Assembly: GCA_003028315.1 (NCBI GenBank)
Contig: CP028150.1
Span: forward strand, 62,001-126,000
Source of the DNA: Neisseria mucosa
GTDB taxonomy: Bacteria > Pseudomonadota > Gammaproteobacteria > Burkholderiales > Neisseriaceae
Length of the DNA: 64,000 nt
Reading direction: 5' to 3'
Part shown: positions 54,418 through 63,399 of the stretch, piece after piece
How the letters are laid out: each line of letters starts with the position of its first letter
Position numbering within the stretch: position 1 is the first letter of the stretch
Made by a program: the position numbers and the translations under genes
Notes under the pieces: model-generated
Seen by the model: only the letters and a program-made list of their open reading frames with translations
What the model was told of the DNA's origin: nothing
The model's database searches: none

Positions 54418-54535
54418 TGTTAATAGGGGGAGTATGCTGCGGCCTGGTATGAAAACATGATATACTTCTTTTTATTTCAACCGCCTAGGATATGTCAGGG
54501 CGGTTTGTTTCGTTTGAACATTCTGAAAGTCCCTT

Positions 54536-55768
54536 ATGTCCCAATCCACCCCCGCCCCGCTGGGCGAAAAGCAAATGGCGGTTTTGATGGCGATGTTGGT
54601 TGCCCTGATGCCGTTTTCGGTTGATGCCTACCTGCCCGCCATTCCGGAAATGGCGCAGTCGCTGAGCGCGGATATACACCGCATTGAGCAGAGTTTGGTT
54701 TTGTTTATGTTCGGCGTGGCGTTCGGTCAGATTGTCGGCGGCGCGGTTTCGGACATCAAGGGGCGCAGACCGGTGGCTTTGGTCGGTTTGAGCATTTATT
54801 TTGCGGCCGTTGCCGCGCTGACGATGGTGCAGTCGGTGGACGGGCTTTTGAACCTGCGTGCCGTACAGGCGTTCGGAGCGGGGATGACGGTGGTCATCGT
54901 CGGGGCGATGGTGCGCGATTATTATTCGGGCAGGGAGGCGGCGCAAATGTTTGCCTTAATCGGCATTATCCTGATGGTCGTGCCGCTGATTGCACCTATG
55001 TTCGGCTCTCTGTTGCAGGAATTGGGCGGCTGGCGTTTTATTTTCGGTTTTTTGGCGGCGTATTCGTTTATTTTGTTCATCTTGGTGTTTGCTTTCCTGC
55101 CGCGTCCAAAGCAGACGGGCAAAATCGGGATGGACATTTTCGGACTAGTGGCGGGCAGGTTCGCCAGAGTGCTGAAGACGCGGGCGGCGATGGGCTATCT
55201 GTTTTTTCAGGCATTCAGCTTTGCGTCGATGTTTGCATTTTTGACGGAATCGTCTTTTGTTTACCAAAAGCTGTACCATGTTACGCCGCGCCAATACGCT
55301 TGGGTGTTTGCGCTGAACATCCTCACGATGGCTTCGTTTAACCGCATCACGGCATGGCGGCTGAAAACGGGGGCGCACCCGCAAAGTATTTTGAAATGGG
55401 GCATTATCGTGCAGTTTGTGGCGAACCTGACGATGGTACTGCTGGTCTGGTCGATGGGACTGCCGCCGATGTGGGCTTTGGTGCTTTGTGTAATGTTTTC
55501 GGTAGGCACGCAGGGCTTGGTCGGCGCGAACACGCAGGCTTGCTTTATGGCTTATTTCAAGCAGGAAAGCGGCAGCGCAAACGCGGTATTGGGCGTGTTC
55601 CAATCCATCATCGGCGCAAGCGTGGGGCTGTTGGCGACGCGGCTGCACAATGGTTCTGCGTTGGTGATGGCGGGCATGATGCTGGCCTCGACGGCGTGCG
55701 GGATTGTGTTGCTTTGGCTCTGCTCGCATCAGGCTTGGAAAGAAAACGATAAAAGCGAATATGTGTGA
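54536..55768 (+). CDS. Bcr/CflA-family drug exporter (MFS)
   Basis: 410 residues, twelve membrane helices of the major facilitator superfamily. Family marks: MPFSVDAYLPAIPEMAQ in helix 1, GQIVGGAVSDIKGRRPVAL (motif A), and VQAFGAGMTVVIVGAMVRDYY (motif C-like). The Bcr/CflA branch exports bicyclomycin, chloramphenicol, sulfonamides or cysteine; the true substrate here is unknown. It ends at a DUS hairpin that has been split by an IS3-family element. Confidence 0.9.
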   Translation: MSQSTPAPLGEKQMAVLMAMLVALMPFSVDAYLPAIPEMAQSLSADIHRIEQSLVLFMFGVAFGQIVGGAVSDIKGRRPVALVGLSIYFAAVAALTMVQSVDGLLNLRAVQAFGAGMTVVIVGAMVRDYYSGREAAQMFALIGIILMVVPLIAPMFGSLLQELGGWRFIFGFLAAYSFILFILVFAFLPRPKQTGKIGMDIFGLVAGRFARVLKTRAAMGYLFFQAFSFASMFAFLTESSFVYQKLYHVTPRQYAWVFALNILTMASFNRITAWRLKTGAHPQSILKWGIIVQFVANLTMVLLVWSMGLPPMWALVLCVMFSVGTQGLVGANTQACFMAYFKQESGSANAVLGVFQSIIGASVGLLATRLHNGSALVMAGMMLASTACGIVLLWLCSHQAWKENDKSEYV

Positions 55769-55782
55769 ATCGTGAACGGCAA

Positions 55783-55798
55783 AAGGTCGTCTGAAATC
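55783..55798 (+). terminator. Left half of a DUS hairpin split by an IS3-family element
   Basis: AAAGGTCGTCTGAA followed by ATC (target duplicate). The other arm starts at 57049. Joined they make a perfect DUS stem with an ATC loop, the terminator of the Bcr-like gene. Confidence 0.88.
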
Positions 55799-55854
55799 TG
55801 AACTGCACCCCAAAAGTTGGACATCCCCTCCAACTCACAAGGTGCAGTTTTTTT

Positions 55855-56205
55855 ATGAGCAAATATACATTACACTTCAAATACCAAGCCGTACTCCACT
55901 ACCTGCATATACGCAGCCAACAGCGTACCGCAGACCACTACGGCATTTCCCGAACCCACCTGAGACGATGGATACGCGCCTATCAAGAAGGCGGTATCGG
56001 CGCACTCGAACATCCCCAATCCAAAACCATGCCCCAACATCGAAAAAACCCCTTCATCGCAGATAAACCCGACCAAGAAAAAACACAGGCAGAGCTTATT
56101 GAAGAGTTGTGCTATATGCGCGCAGAGGTCGCCTACCTAAAGGAGTTAAAAGCCCTCAGCCAAAAGCAGACCGAAAAGGACAAAGCCAAACCGTCCAAGC
56201 ACTGA
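55855..56205 (+). CDS. IS3-family transposase OrfA, copy 2
   Basis: 116 residues, differing at very few positions from the copy at 26704 (e.g. KQTEKDK near the end instead of KRTAKDK). Helix-turn-helix and leucine-zipper-like C-terminus present. Intact. Confidence 0.92.
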   Translation: MSKYTLHFKYQAVLHYLHIRSQQRTADHYGISRTHLRRWIRAYQEGGIGALEHPQSKTMPQHRKNPFIADKPDQEKTQAELIEELCYMRAEVAYLKELKALSQKQTEKDKAKPSKH

Positions 56206-57005
56206 GGGTGCAACACCCGCTCAAATACCTGCTGCACATCGCAAACCTGCCCAAAAGCAGCTTTTACTACCACCACCAAGACCGACCCGACCCCGACGCA
56301 GCCGACAAAGCCCTCCTCGTCGAAACCTACCGGCGGCATAAAGGACGCTACGGACAAAGGCGCATTGCCGCCGCATTGGGTTGGAACCGCAAAAAAGCGG
56401 CGCGGTTGATGAGGCAGTTGGAACTGAAAGCCCTCATACGGGCGAAAAAAGCCTACCGCCATCCCGCTATGGGCGAGATATCGGAACACCTCCTCAAACG
56501 CCGGTTCAAAGCCCGAAAGCCCAACGAAAAATGGCTGACCGACGTTACCGAACTCAAAGGGAAGGACGGCAAACTGTACCTCTCGCCGATATTGGACCTG
56601 TTCAACCGGGAAATCGTCGCCTACGCCATGAGCCGCAATGCCAACAGCGAAATGGTGAAGGAAATGCTCGAAAAAGCCGCCCCCCGTCTGACTGCTAAAG
56701 GAACGATGCTTCATTCCGACCAAGGTGTGCTGTACCGTACGGCGGAATATAGGAAATTGATTGCAAAACATTCCATGGTTCAAAGCATGTCGCGTAAGGC
56801 GAACTGCTGGGACAATGCGCCGATGGAAAGCTTCTTTGCGGTGTTGAAGACGGAGTGTTTCTATAACGCAGGAGAATTGACGGTGGATGAATTGATGAAA
56901 CAGATAGATGACTATATGGATTACTACAACCGGGAGCGTTGCAGTTTGAAATTGAAAAAGCTGAGTCCTGTCGCATACAGAACCCAGCTTGCACAGAGCG
57001 CCTGA
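56109..57005 (+). CDS. IS3-family transposase OrfB, copy 2
   Basis: 298-codon frame in -1 relative to orfA, overlapping it by 97 bases. The DDE core is intact (DVTELK, HSDQGVLY, MESFFAVLK). Some substitutions separate it from copy 1 (e.g. SRNANSEM for SRRADSEM), so the copies came in at different times or from different sources. Confidence 0.92.
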   Translation: MLYARRGRLPKGVKSPQPKADRKGQSQTVQALRVQHPLKYLLHIANLPKSSFYYHHQDRPDPDAADKALLVETYRRHKGRYGQRRIAAALGWNRKKAARLMRQLELKALIRAKKAYRHPAMGEISEHLLKRRFKARKPNEKWLTDVTELKGKDGKLYLSPILDLFNREIVAYAMSRNANSEMVKEMLEKAAPRLTAKGTMLHSDQGVLYRTAEYRKLIAKHSMVQSMSRKANCWDNAPMESFFAVLKTECFYNAGELTVDELMKQIDDYMDYYNRERCSLKLKKLSPVAYRTQLAQSA

Positions 57006-57045
57006 ATAGGCTTTTATGAGTGTCCAAGATTTGGGGGCCAGTTCA

Positions 57046-57063
57046 ATCTTCAGACGACCTTTT
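57046..57063 (+). terminator. Right half of the second split DUS hairpin
   Basis: ATC duplicate then TTCAGACGACCTTTT. Confidence 0.85.
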
Positions 57064-57169
57064 GCCTGCGGTAGACATTTAATGGCCTAAATTCAAAAAG
57101 GACGACAGCCGTCAAAACGGTGCGTGGGAAATGAAATCCCTCTTTTAATTCAGTCCACTATCATCCTGC

Positions 57170-57466
57170 TTATTTTGCAGGAACTTGTTCGGTCGGAGTG
57201 GCTGCGGGTGCGGTTTGGGTTGCAGCCTGACCTTGTTCGCCCAACGCATTGGTTTCGGCATCAGCGGAAGTGGCTTCAGTTGTTGCAGCTTCGGCGGCTT
57301 TGTCTTGTTTCAATTCGTTGGCTTGTTTTTTAGCTTTATTGGCTTTTTTGTGAACGTGTTCTGCCTTAGCGGCTTTACCGGAAGCAGGTTGGGCCATAGC
57401 CACAGGAGCAGCGATCAGACCGGCAGAAACAAGAACGAGAGAGGTCAATTTAGACAATGTTTTCAT
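57170..57466 (-). CDS. Small secreted Ala/Lys/Thr-rich protein
   Basis: 98 residues from the ATG at 57466, with AAGGATA as ribosome binding site. A clear signal peptide (MKTLSKLTSLVLVSAGLIAA...AMA, cleaved about residue 26) is followed by a low-complexity mature part: a basic stretch (KKANKAKKQANELKQDK), then Ala/Thr/Glu/Pro-rich sequence. It is probably an unstructured periplasmic protein. I do not recognise a family. It has its own promoter region of about 240 bases. Confidence 0.75.
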   Translation of the reverse strand: MKTLSKLTSLVLVSAGLIAAPVAMAQPASGKAAKAEHVHKKANKAKKQANELKQDKAAEAATTEATSADAETNALGEQGQAATQTAPAATPTEQVPAK

Positions 57467-57706
57467 GTGTAATATCCTTTCGGGAAATTTGTCTGATAAA
57501 ATCATTCCGTCAAATGCCAAATGGCAATTTGCGTAAAGACAACCGCATAACCACTTGGTGCGATTGAGTTTTTATTGTAACGGTTTGTTTGTAAACCGAA
57601 GTCAGCTCGAGCGAAATTGAAATAAAGTTTCAAAAGGAGGGTTAACCCCTTTGTCCTGCTTTATTAATCGCACCTCATAGCTTGATTGTTTAAATTTATA
57701 TATTTC

Positions 57707-58780
57707 ATGGCATTACATCCGATGATTTTCGAACACCCCCGATTCCGCAATGCATCCTACATCCTGATGGGGCTTGCCCTGCTTGCGGTGCTGTATTTCC
57801 ACTTTTTGCCCCTTTTGCTCGCCGTGATACTGACCTACGTCTTCATCACCAAGACCAACGGCCTGATTCTTTGGCTGCGCCGCCGTACGCTCGCGCGCAA
57901 TACGTTTCTGCACAAATCGCTCAACGCGCACAATATCAACCTGATTTCGACCACGCTGACCATAGGCATCGTATTGACGGTTATCCTCTTGATGTCGCTG
58001 GGGATTTACCACCTGATTCACGGCGGGCACATCACCGTGATGCTGACCAAGCTGGCGGCGATTCTGGAAGACACGAAAAACAGCAGCAGCCTGCCGCAGT
58101 CGGTTTTGAACATGCTGCCCAACAATACCGCCGAAATCAAAGCCTATGCGGTCAAATTGATTGAAGAATACAGCGCCGCGCTGACGCGCATCAGCAAAAA
58201 CAGCTTCACCTCGTTCGTGTACATCCTTATCGGCATCATCATCGGCGCAATGCTCAGTTTCCACCGCCTCAACATGCGCAAAAACCGCCGCAAAATGCCG
58301 CCCTTCAAGGCAGAGCTGGTGCGGCGGATTGTGAACTTCGAAACCAGCTTCGAACGCGTGTTTTTGGCGCAGGTCAAAATCTCGCTGATCGATACCGCAC
58401 TGACGGGCGTGTACCTCTATCTGATCCTGCCGCTTTTCGGCGTGGAGTTGCCGTTTAAAATAACCGTGTTGGTGATCGCCTTCATCGTCGGGCTGATTCC
58501 CGTGGCGGGCAACCTGATTTCCAACACCATCATTATCATCTTGAGCCTCGGCGCGTCTTTATATGTGGCAGTCGCCTCGCTGGTGTTTCTGGTCGTCATC
58601 CACAAGCTCGAATACTTCCTGAACGCGAAAATCATCGGCTCGGAAATCGAATCAAGCGCATGGGAACTCTTGGTGGCGATGGTCGTGTTCGAACGGATTT
58701 TCGGCGTCGGCGGCATCATCGTCGCACCGGTTTATTATGCGTATCTGAAGAATGAGTTGAAACAGCAGAAGCTGATTTGA
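57707..58780 (+). CDS. AI-2E-transporter-family membrane protein
   Basis: 357 residues from the ATG at 57707 (MALHPMIFEHPRF). Eight or so membrane helices with the PF01594 pattern: a paired N-terminal helical block, a soluble segment (about 120-180), then helices including VIAFIVGLIPVAGNLISNTI and a final GVGGIIVAPVYYAYLK. The family includes TqsA (autoinducer-2 export) and many proteins of unknown role, some Na+/H+ antiporters; no specific function can be claimed. Confidence 0.85.
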   Translation: MALHPMIFEHPRFRNASYILMGLALLAVLYFHFLPLLLAVILTYVFITKTNGLILWLRRRTLARNTFLHKSLNAHNINLISTTLTIGIVLTVILLMSLGIYHLIHGGHITVMLTKLAAILEDTKNSSSLPQSVLNMLPNNTAEIKAYAVKLIEEYSAALTRISKNSFTSFVYILIGIIIGAMLSFHRLNMRKNRRKMPPFKAELVRRIVNFETSFERVFLAQVKISLIDTALTGVYLYLILPLFGVELPFKITVLVIAFIVGLIPVAGNLISNTIIIILSLGASLYVAVASLVFLVVIHKLEYFLNAKIIGSEIESSAWELLVAMVVFERIFGVGGIIVAPVYYAYLKNELKQQKLI

Positions 58781-58799
58781 GTTGATGCGGTAATACAGA

Positions 58800-58848
58800 G
58801 AGGTCGTCTGAAAAGCTCGAAATAGGTTTTTCAGACGACCTTTTTTCA
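58800..58848. terminator. DUS inverted-pair terminator between convergent genes
   Basis: AGAGGTCGTCTGAAAA and TTTTTCAGACGACCTTTTTT with a 17-base loop. Confidence 0.82.
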
Positions 58849-58854
58849 GCTACG

Positions 58855-58998
58855 GCAACCTGATCCCTTCCCACGGCTGGTGAGGGAAGGTTAGGATGGG
58901 GGTGGCTTGCGGATATACGGTATAAGGGGCAAGAGCCACACTCTCTCCAATTCTCTCCAGCCGGACGGGAGAGGACGGATTCTCGCGGGCGAAGCCCA
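58855..58998. repeat. Structured intergenic sequence, possibly a dispersed repeat
   Basis: Two imperfect hairpins: CCTGATCCCTTCCC with GGGAAGGTTAGG, and CTCTCC with GGAGAG around CAGCCGGACG. No coding frame. It may be a dispersed repeat, but I see only one copy here. Confidence 0.35.
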
Positions 58999-59013
58999 CG
59001 CTACGGTTACCCT

Positions 59014-59706
59014 TCACCCAAGAACAAACAATTCCTGCCCGTGCGCCTTCAGCCAACTTTTAGCATTGTTGGTATGCGGCGTCAGCGTGTTCACCAAATG
59101 CCAAAAGCGCGGACTGTGGTCGGGGTGGCGGAGGTGGCAGAGTTCGTGGATGCAGACATAGTCGGCGACGTATTGGGGCGCGCCGATCAGCCGCCAATTG
59201 AGGCGGATGCCGGTGTGCGGGCGGCATACGCCCCAAAAGGTTTTAGCGTTGCTCAGGTCTGTGGCAGCGGGCGTCAGTCCTGTTTCGGCTGCGTGTTTTT
59301 TAAGGCGGGGCAGCAGGTATTCGCGGGCGCGTTCGTTCAACAGGCGGCGCAGGTGGTCGATTTGTGCGGCAGTTTCTTTTCTGGGAAGCAGGATTTCAGA
59401 CGACGTGATGCGGATATGGCTTTGGCTGTGGGTATCCAGCTTGGTCTTTACTCCCAGATACCAAATCCACTCGGGTAAGTTTGGGTGGGAAACAGGATGT
59501 ACGGGCGTTTTGGCAAGCGTATTCCGCAAAATCGTTTCGTTTGCCGCCAGCCAGTTTGCCAACGCGTGGTCTTGAAAAAAGGGTGGGACGTTGATGCTGA
59601 CCGTTTGCGTATTGACGGGGCGAAGAATCAGATTTTTCTTGGCACTGCGTTTGAGTTCGATTTCGATGCACAAACCGTCGGAAAGAGGATAGGTGAAGCG
59701 TTTCAT
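59014..59706 (-). CDS. YgjP-type metal-dependent hydrolase (DUF45/M48-like)
   Basis: 230 residues. The zinc-protease-like motif HELCHLRHPDHSPRFW (HExxH with a third His) and the preceding AKTFWGVCRPHTGIRLNWRLIGAP match the DUF45/YgjP family. The N-terminal part contains the repeated RPVNTQTVSINVPP strand typical of it. It is predicted to be cytoplasmic; the natural substrate is unknown. A DUS encodes part of the middle (about 59397). Confidence 0.88.
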   Translation of the reverse strand: MKRFTYPLSDGLCIEIELKRSAKKNLILRPVNTQTVSINVPPFFQDHALANWLAANETILRNTLAKTPVHPVSHPNLPEWIWYLGVKTKLDTHSQSHIRITSSEILLPRKETAAQIDHLRRLLNERAREYLLPRLKKHAAETGLTPAATDLSNAKTFWGVCRPHTGIRLNWRLIGAPQYVADYVCIHELCHLRHPDHSPRFWHLVNTLTPHTNNAKSWLKAHGQELFVLG

Positions 59707-59813
59707 AGTTGTAAATAGGTTTCAGACCGGATACATCGTCTGAAACAGGGACTTTCCATATCAGGCGGCAAACTTCGGATCATATACAAAATCAAACATC
59801 TGCGCTACAAGGT

Positions 59814-61007
59814 TCAGCCGAACAAACCGCTGATATATTTGCTGATGGTGATGGCGCTGAGTACTGCCATCAAACCGACCACTATCACGCCGGAAACAGT
59901 GAGCCACAGCGGGTGTTTGTAGTCGCCGACAATTTTGGTTTTGTAGGCGGCAATCAGAATCAGACCGAGGGAAATCGGTAAAATCAGGCCGTTTAATGCG
60001 CCTACGAACACCAGCACCTGCGCCGGTTTGCCGATAGTGGAAAATACGGCGGTAGACACGGCGATAAAGGCAATAATCCATTTGTTTTTATTGCGTTCGA
60101 TAGACGGGCTGAGACCGGAGAAGAACGACACCGAAGTATAAGCCGCACCAATCACCGAAGTAATCGAAGCCGCCCAAATCACCACGCCGAAAATCAGCAG
60201 GCCGATGTATCCCGCCGCATATTCAAACGGTGTGGAAGCAGGGTTGTCGGGATTGAGCTGTACGCCTTGGCTGACCACGCCTAAAACCGCCAAAAACAAT
60301 ACAATCCGCATAATCGAGGCAATCAGGATCGCCCGCACCGAGCTTTGGCTCACTTCCGGCAACGCCGATTTGCCTTTGATGCCTGCGTCCAGCAGACGGT
60401 GCGCACCGGCGAAGGTGATGTAGCCGCCGACCGTGCCGCCCACCAGTGTAACAATCGCCATTGCATCGAGTTTTTCCGGCATAAAGGTATGCACGGCGGC
60501 ATCTGCCAGCGGCGGATTCGCCTGCCATGCCACATAAACCGTCAGCGCAATCATTACGAAACCCATCACTTGGGCGAATTTGTCCATCACTTTGCCTGCT
60601 TCTTTAAACAGAAACACACCGATGGCAATCACGCCGCTGATCACGGCACCGGTTTCCGGCGACAGTCCGGTCAGCAGGTTCAGACCCAAGCCTGCGCCGC
60701 CGACGTTACCGATATTGAATGCCAAACCGCCCATCACAATCAGCACAGCCAAGAAATAGCCTGCGCCGGGCAAGACCTGATTGGCAATATCCTGCGCCCG
60801 TTTTTCGGAAGCGGCGACAATCCGCCAAATATTGAGCTGCGCCCCGATGTCGAGCAGAATCGAGAGCAGAATCACAAAGCCGAAACTTGCCCCCAGTGCT
60901 TGGGTGAAAGTGGCGGTTTGGGTCAGAAAGCCCGGGCCGATGGCGGAAGTTGCCATCAGGAATGCAGCGCCGATTAAGGCATTTCTGCGGTTTTTTTGAT
61001 CAGACAT
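59814..61007 (-). CDS. Nramp-fold transporter of the 5-oxoproline operon
   Basis: 397 residues, eleven or so membrane helices, Nramp family (PF01566). The metal-coordinating DPGN of helix 1 is absent: the equivalent reads IGPGFLTQTATF. The usual helix 6 Met-Pro-His is replaced by TVGGYITFAGAHR. These losses are typical of the YcsG-like branch found beside pxpABC genes. So it is unlikely to carry Mn2+/Fe2+; it may import 5-oxoproline or a related compound. Last gene of the pxp operon on the minus strand, 94 bases after pxpA. Confidence 0.85.
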   Translation of the reverse strand: MSDQKNRRNALIGAAFLMATSAIGPGFLTQTATFTQALGASFGFVILLSILLDIGAQLNIWRIVAASEKRAQDIANQVLPGAGYFLAVLIVMGGLAFNIGNVGGAGLGLNLLTGLSPETGAVISGVIAIGVFLFKEAGKVMDKFAQVMGFVMIALTVYVAWQANPPLADAAVHTFMPEKLDAMAIVTLVGGTVGGYITFAGAHRLLDAGIKGKSALPEVSQSSVRAILIASIMRIVLFLAVLGVVSQGVQLNPDNPASTPFEYAAGYIGLLIFGVVIWAASITSVIGAAYTSVSFFSGLSPSIERNKNKWIIAFIAVSTAVFSTIGKPAQVLVFVGALNGLILPISLGLILIAAYKTKIVGDYKHPLWLTVSGVIVVGLMAVLSAITISKYISGLFG

Positions 61008-61101
61008 AATCGCTTATTCTCTATAAAATTGGCTGTTACTGTGTTTGGGCGAAACCTGCGGTTTTCAGCCTGCGGTTTTCAGACCGCCTATGAACTGTTT
61101 T

Positions 61102-61839
61102 TCAAGCAGAAACTTTGATGCCTGCCGCCAGTAGTTCCTGCCGGATTTTTTCGGCAAACACCACGGCGTGCGGCCCGTCGCCGTGCAGACAGATGCTGTC
61201 GGCTTGCACGGCAACCAGGTTGCCGTTCACTGCTTTGACCTGCCCGTCCCGCACCATCTGCAATACTTGGGCAATGGCTTCTTCGTCGCTGTCCACCTGC
61301 GCATCGTGGCGGCTGCGGGGAACCAGCGTGCCGTCGGGCATATAGCGGCGGTCGGCGAAAACTTCGGAAATCACGCCCAAGCCTGCGGCTTTTCCGGCTT
61401 CCAAGAGCAGGCTGCCGGAAAGTGCCATCAGTTTCAATTTCGGGTCGAAATCCGCCACAATTCGGGCAACGGTATCCGCCAGCGCACGGTTTTTCGCCGC
61501 TTGGTTGTACATTGCGCCGTGCGGTTTGACATAGGCCATTTCCAAATCCTGATCACGGCACAAGGCCTGCAATGCGCCCAACTGGTAATTCAGACACGCC
61601 CGCAAATCGGCTTCGGACAGATTCATTTCGGTACGGCCGAAGTTTTCCCGATCGGGATAGCCGGGGTGTGCTCCGATGCGTACGCCGTTTTGTTGGGCAT
61701 ACGCCAATGCCGCCCGAATATCGGCAATGCTGCCGGCGTGTTGGGCGCAGGCGATGTTGGCCGAAGTAATCACCTGCAACAGGGCTTCGTCGCTGCCGCA
61801 GCCTTCGGCGAGATCGGCGTTTAAATCAACCTGCTTCAT
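61102..61839 (-). CDS. pxpA: 5-oxoprolinase subunit PxpA
   Basis: 245 residues, LamB/YcsF family. Start VDLNADLAEGCGSDEALLQVI, then ACAQHAGS, GAHPGYPDRENFGR, and YVKPHGAMYNQAAKN, all conserved. With PxpB and PxpC it opens 5-oxoproline (pyroglutamate) to glutamate using ATP, removing a damage product of glutamine and glutathione. Overlaps pxpC by 14 bases. Confidence 0.95.
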   Translation of the reverse strand: MKQVDLNADLAEGCGSDEALLQVITSANIACAQHAGSIADIRAALAYAQQNGVRIGAHPGYPDRENFGRTEMNLSEADLRACLNYQLGALQALCRDQDLEMAYVKPHGAMYNQAAKNRALADTVARIVADFDPKLKLMALSGSLLLEAGKAAGLGVISEVFADRRYMPDGTLVPRSRHDAQVDSDEEAIAQVLQMVRDGQVKAVNGNLVAVQADSICLHGDGPHAVVFAEKIRQELLAAGIKVSA

Positions 61840-62755
61840 GGGCGATTCTCCGTATTTGGTTCAGATAGGCTTGGTTTTTGCGCCGCAGGGCGGAGGCTTC
61901 TTTCAAGCCGATTATTTTGAATTTGACTTTGCTGCCGAAACGCACCTGTGCCAGCCTGCCCAAATCGGCGGCGGCAACGGTGGCGATTTTCGGATAACCG
62001 CCGGTGGTTTGCGCATCGGCCAGCAGGATAATCGGTTTGCCGCCGGGCGGCACCTGCACGGTTCCTGCCTGAACAGCGTGGGACAGCATTTCCAAAGGTT
62101 GCGACAGGGTCAGCGGCTGTCCGTCGAAGCGGTAGCCCATGCGGTTGCTGTCGCTTTGCAGCGTCCACGTTTCCCGTTCCAGATTCAGACGCCCTTTTTC
62201 ACTGAAAGAGGCATATTCCGACGAAGGAACAAGGTGGACGGTATCGGTAAACGGTATCGGGGCGATGCCGACTTTGGACAATTCCTGCGCACCTTTGCCG
62301 ATGGGGAGACAATCGCCTTTTTGCAGCATTCTGCCCTGATAGCCGCCGAAACCGGCTTTCAGGTCGGTGCTTCTCGAACCCATCACTTCCGGCACATCAA
62401 ATCCGCCCGCCACGCACACATAGCCGTACATGCCCTGCACGGCACGCACCAGCTTCAAGGTCTGCCCTTTGCGGGCGGTATAACGCCAATACGAATGGAC
62501 CGGTTCGCCGTCCAATTCCGCCTGATACACGGCACCGGTGAGACAAAACGGCATATCCCGTTCAAACACCAGCATTATCCCGCCCAAAGCGATTTCGATT
62601 GCGGCCGTGCCTTCGTCGTTGCCCAATAAAATATTGCCCGCCGCCAAAGCAACCGTATCCATCGCACCGGCATGACCGATGCCGTAACGCCGGTGTCCGT
62701 AGCGACCAGTATCCTGAATATGCGCCGGTGCCTGCACTGCCGAAACGTGAATCAT
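61826..62755 (-). CDS. pxpC: 5-oxoprolinase subunit PxpC
   Basis: 309 residues, biotin-dependent carboxyltransferase-like (KipA/AHS2) family. Start MIHVSAVQAPAHIQDTGR, then GHAGAMDTVALAAGNILLGN, CVAGGFDVPEVMGSRST and the late LLADAQTTGGYPKIATV. Part of the ATP-dependent 5-oxoprolinase. The start overlaps the pxpB stop by 4 bases. Confidence 0.95.
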   Translation of the reverse strand: MIHVSAVQAPAHIQDTGRYGHRRYGIGHAGAMDTVALAAGNILLGNDEGTAAIEIALGGIMLVFERDMPFCLTGAVYQAELDGEPVHSYWRYTARKGQTLKLVRAVQGMYGYVCVAGGFDVPEVMGSRSTDLKAGFGGYQGRMLQKGDCLPIGKGAQELSKVGIAPIPFTDTVHLVPSSEYASFSEKGRLNLERETWTLQSDSNRMGYRFDGQPLTLSQPLEMLSHAVQAGTVQVPPGGKPIILLADAQTTGGYPKIATVAAADLGRLAQVRFGSKVKFKIIGLKEASALRRKNQAYLNQIRRIAHEAG

Positions 62756-63399
62756 GGCTCAATCCTTTCTGCAACAAAGCGGACTTGGTCGCCCGCCGCC
62801 AGCAGGGTCGGCGGATTCAAATCGGCTCGGAACAAGGGTAATTCGGTTCTGCCGATAATCTGCCAGCCGCCGGGCGAAGCGAACGGATACACACCGGTCT
62901 GACTGCCGCCGATACCGACCGAGCCGGCGGGAACGGAGGTTCTCGGCACGGCACGGCGGGGCGTGTGCAATGCTTCGGGCAAGCCGCCCAGATAAGGGAA
63001 ACCGGGCTGGAAGCCTATCATAAATACGGTATAGGTTTGCGCCGTATGGCGGCGGACGATTTCGGAAATATCCGTCTGATGGAAAGCAGCGACTTCCGCC
63101 AAATCCGGCCCGTATTCGCCGCCGTAGCAGACGGAAATTTCCACCAGTTTGCCCTGATGGTCTGTAACGGCGGTGTGTTCCCACACATATTGCAATTCAT
63201 CGGCAAGCGTCGCCAAATCGGTATCGAAACGGGTGAACACGGTCAGATTGTTCATGCCGACCACCACTTCCTCAATCCTGTCGTGCTGTTCGAGCGCAGC
63301 GGCAAACTCCCACAACTTTTGCTGTTTGCCCAGTTCGGAAGGTGCATTCAGTCGGCAGACCAAAGCGGATTCGCTGATTGGTGTGATCTCTATTCTCAT
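62752..63399 (-). CDS. pxpB: 5-oxoprolinase subunit PxpB
   Basis: 215 residues, KipI/AHS1 family. Conserved stretch: YTVFMIGFQPGFPYLGGLPE, then TPRRAVPRTSVPAGSVGIGG and SPGGWQIIGRTELPLF. First gene of the minus-strand pxpB-pxpC-pxpA-transporter operon. Together with PxpA/C it hydrolyses 5-oxoproline. The upstream region contains no clear promoter that I can name. Confidence 0.95.
   Translation of the reverse strand: MRIEITPISESALVCRLNAPSELGKQQKLWEFAAALEQHDRIEEVVVGMNNLTVFTRFDTDLATLADELQYVWEHTAVTDHQGKLVEISVCYGGEYGPDLAEVAAFHQTDISEIVRRHTAQTYTVFMIGFQPGFPYLGGLPEALHTPRRAVPRTSVPAGSVGIGGSQTGVYPFASPGGWQIIGRTELPLFRADLNPPTLLAAGDQVRFVAERIEP

Larger units (their letters stand above)
55799..57045 (+). mobile_element. 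IS3-family element, copy 2 (complete)
   Basis: 1247 bp, same as the element at 25864 but in the opposite orientation. Ends TGAACTGCACCCC and GGGGGCCAGTTCA; ATC duplicated at 55796-55798 and 57046-57048. Confidence 0.93.
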
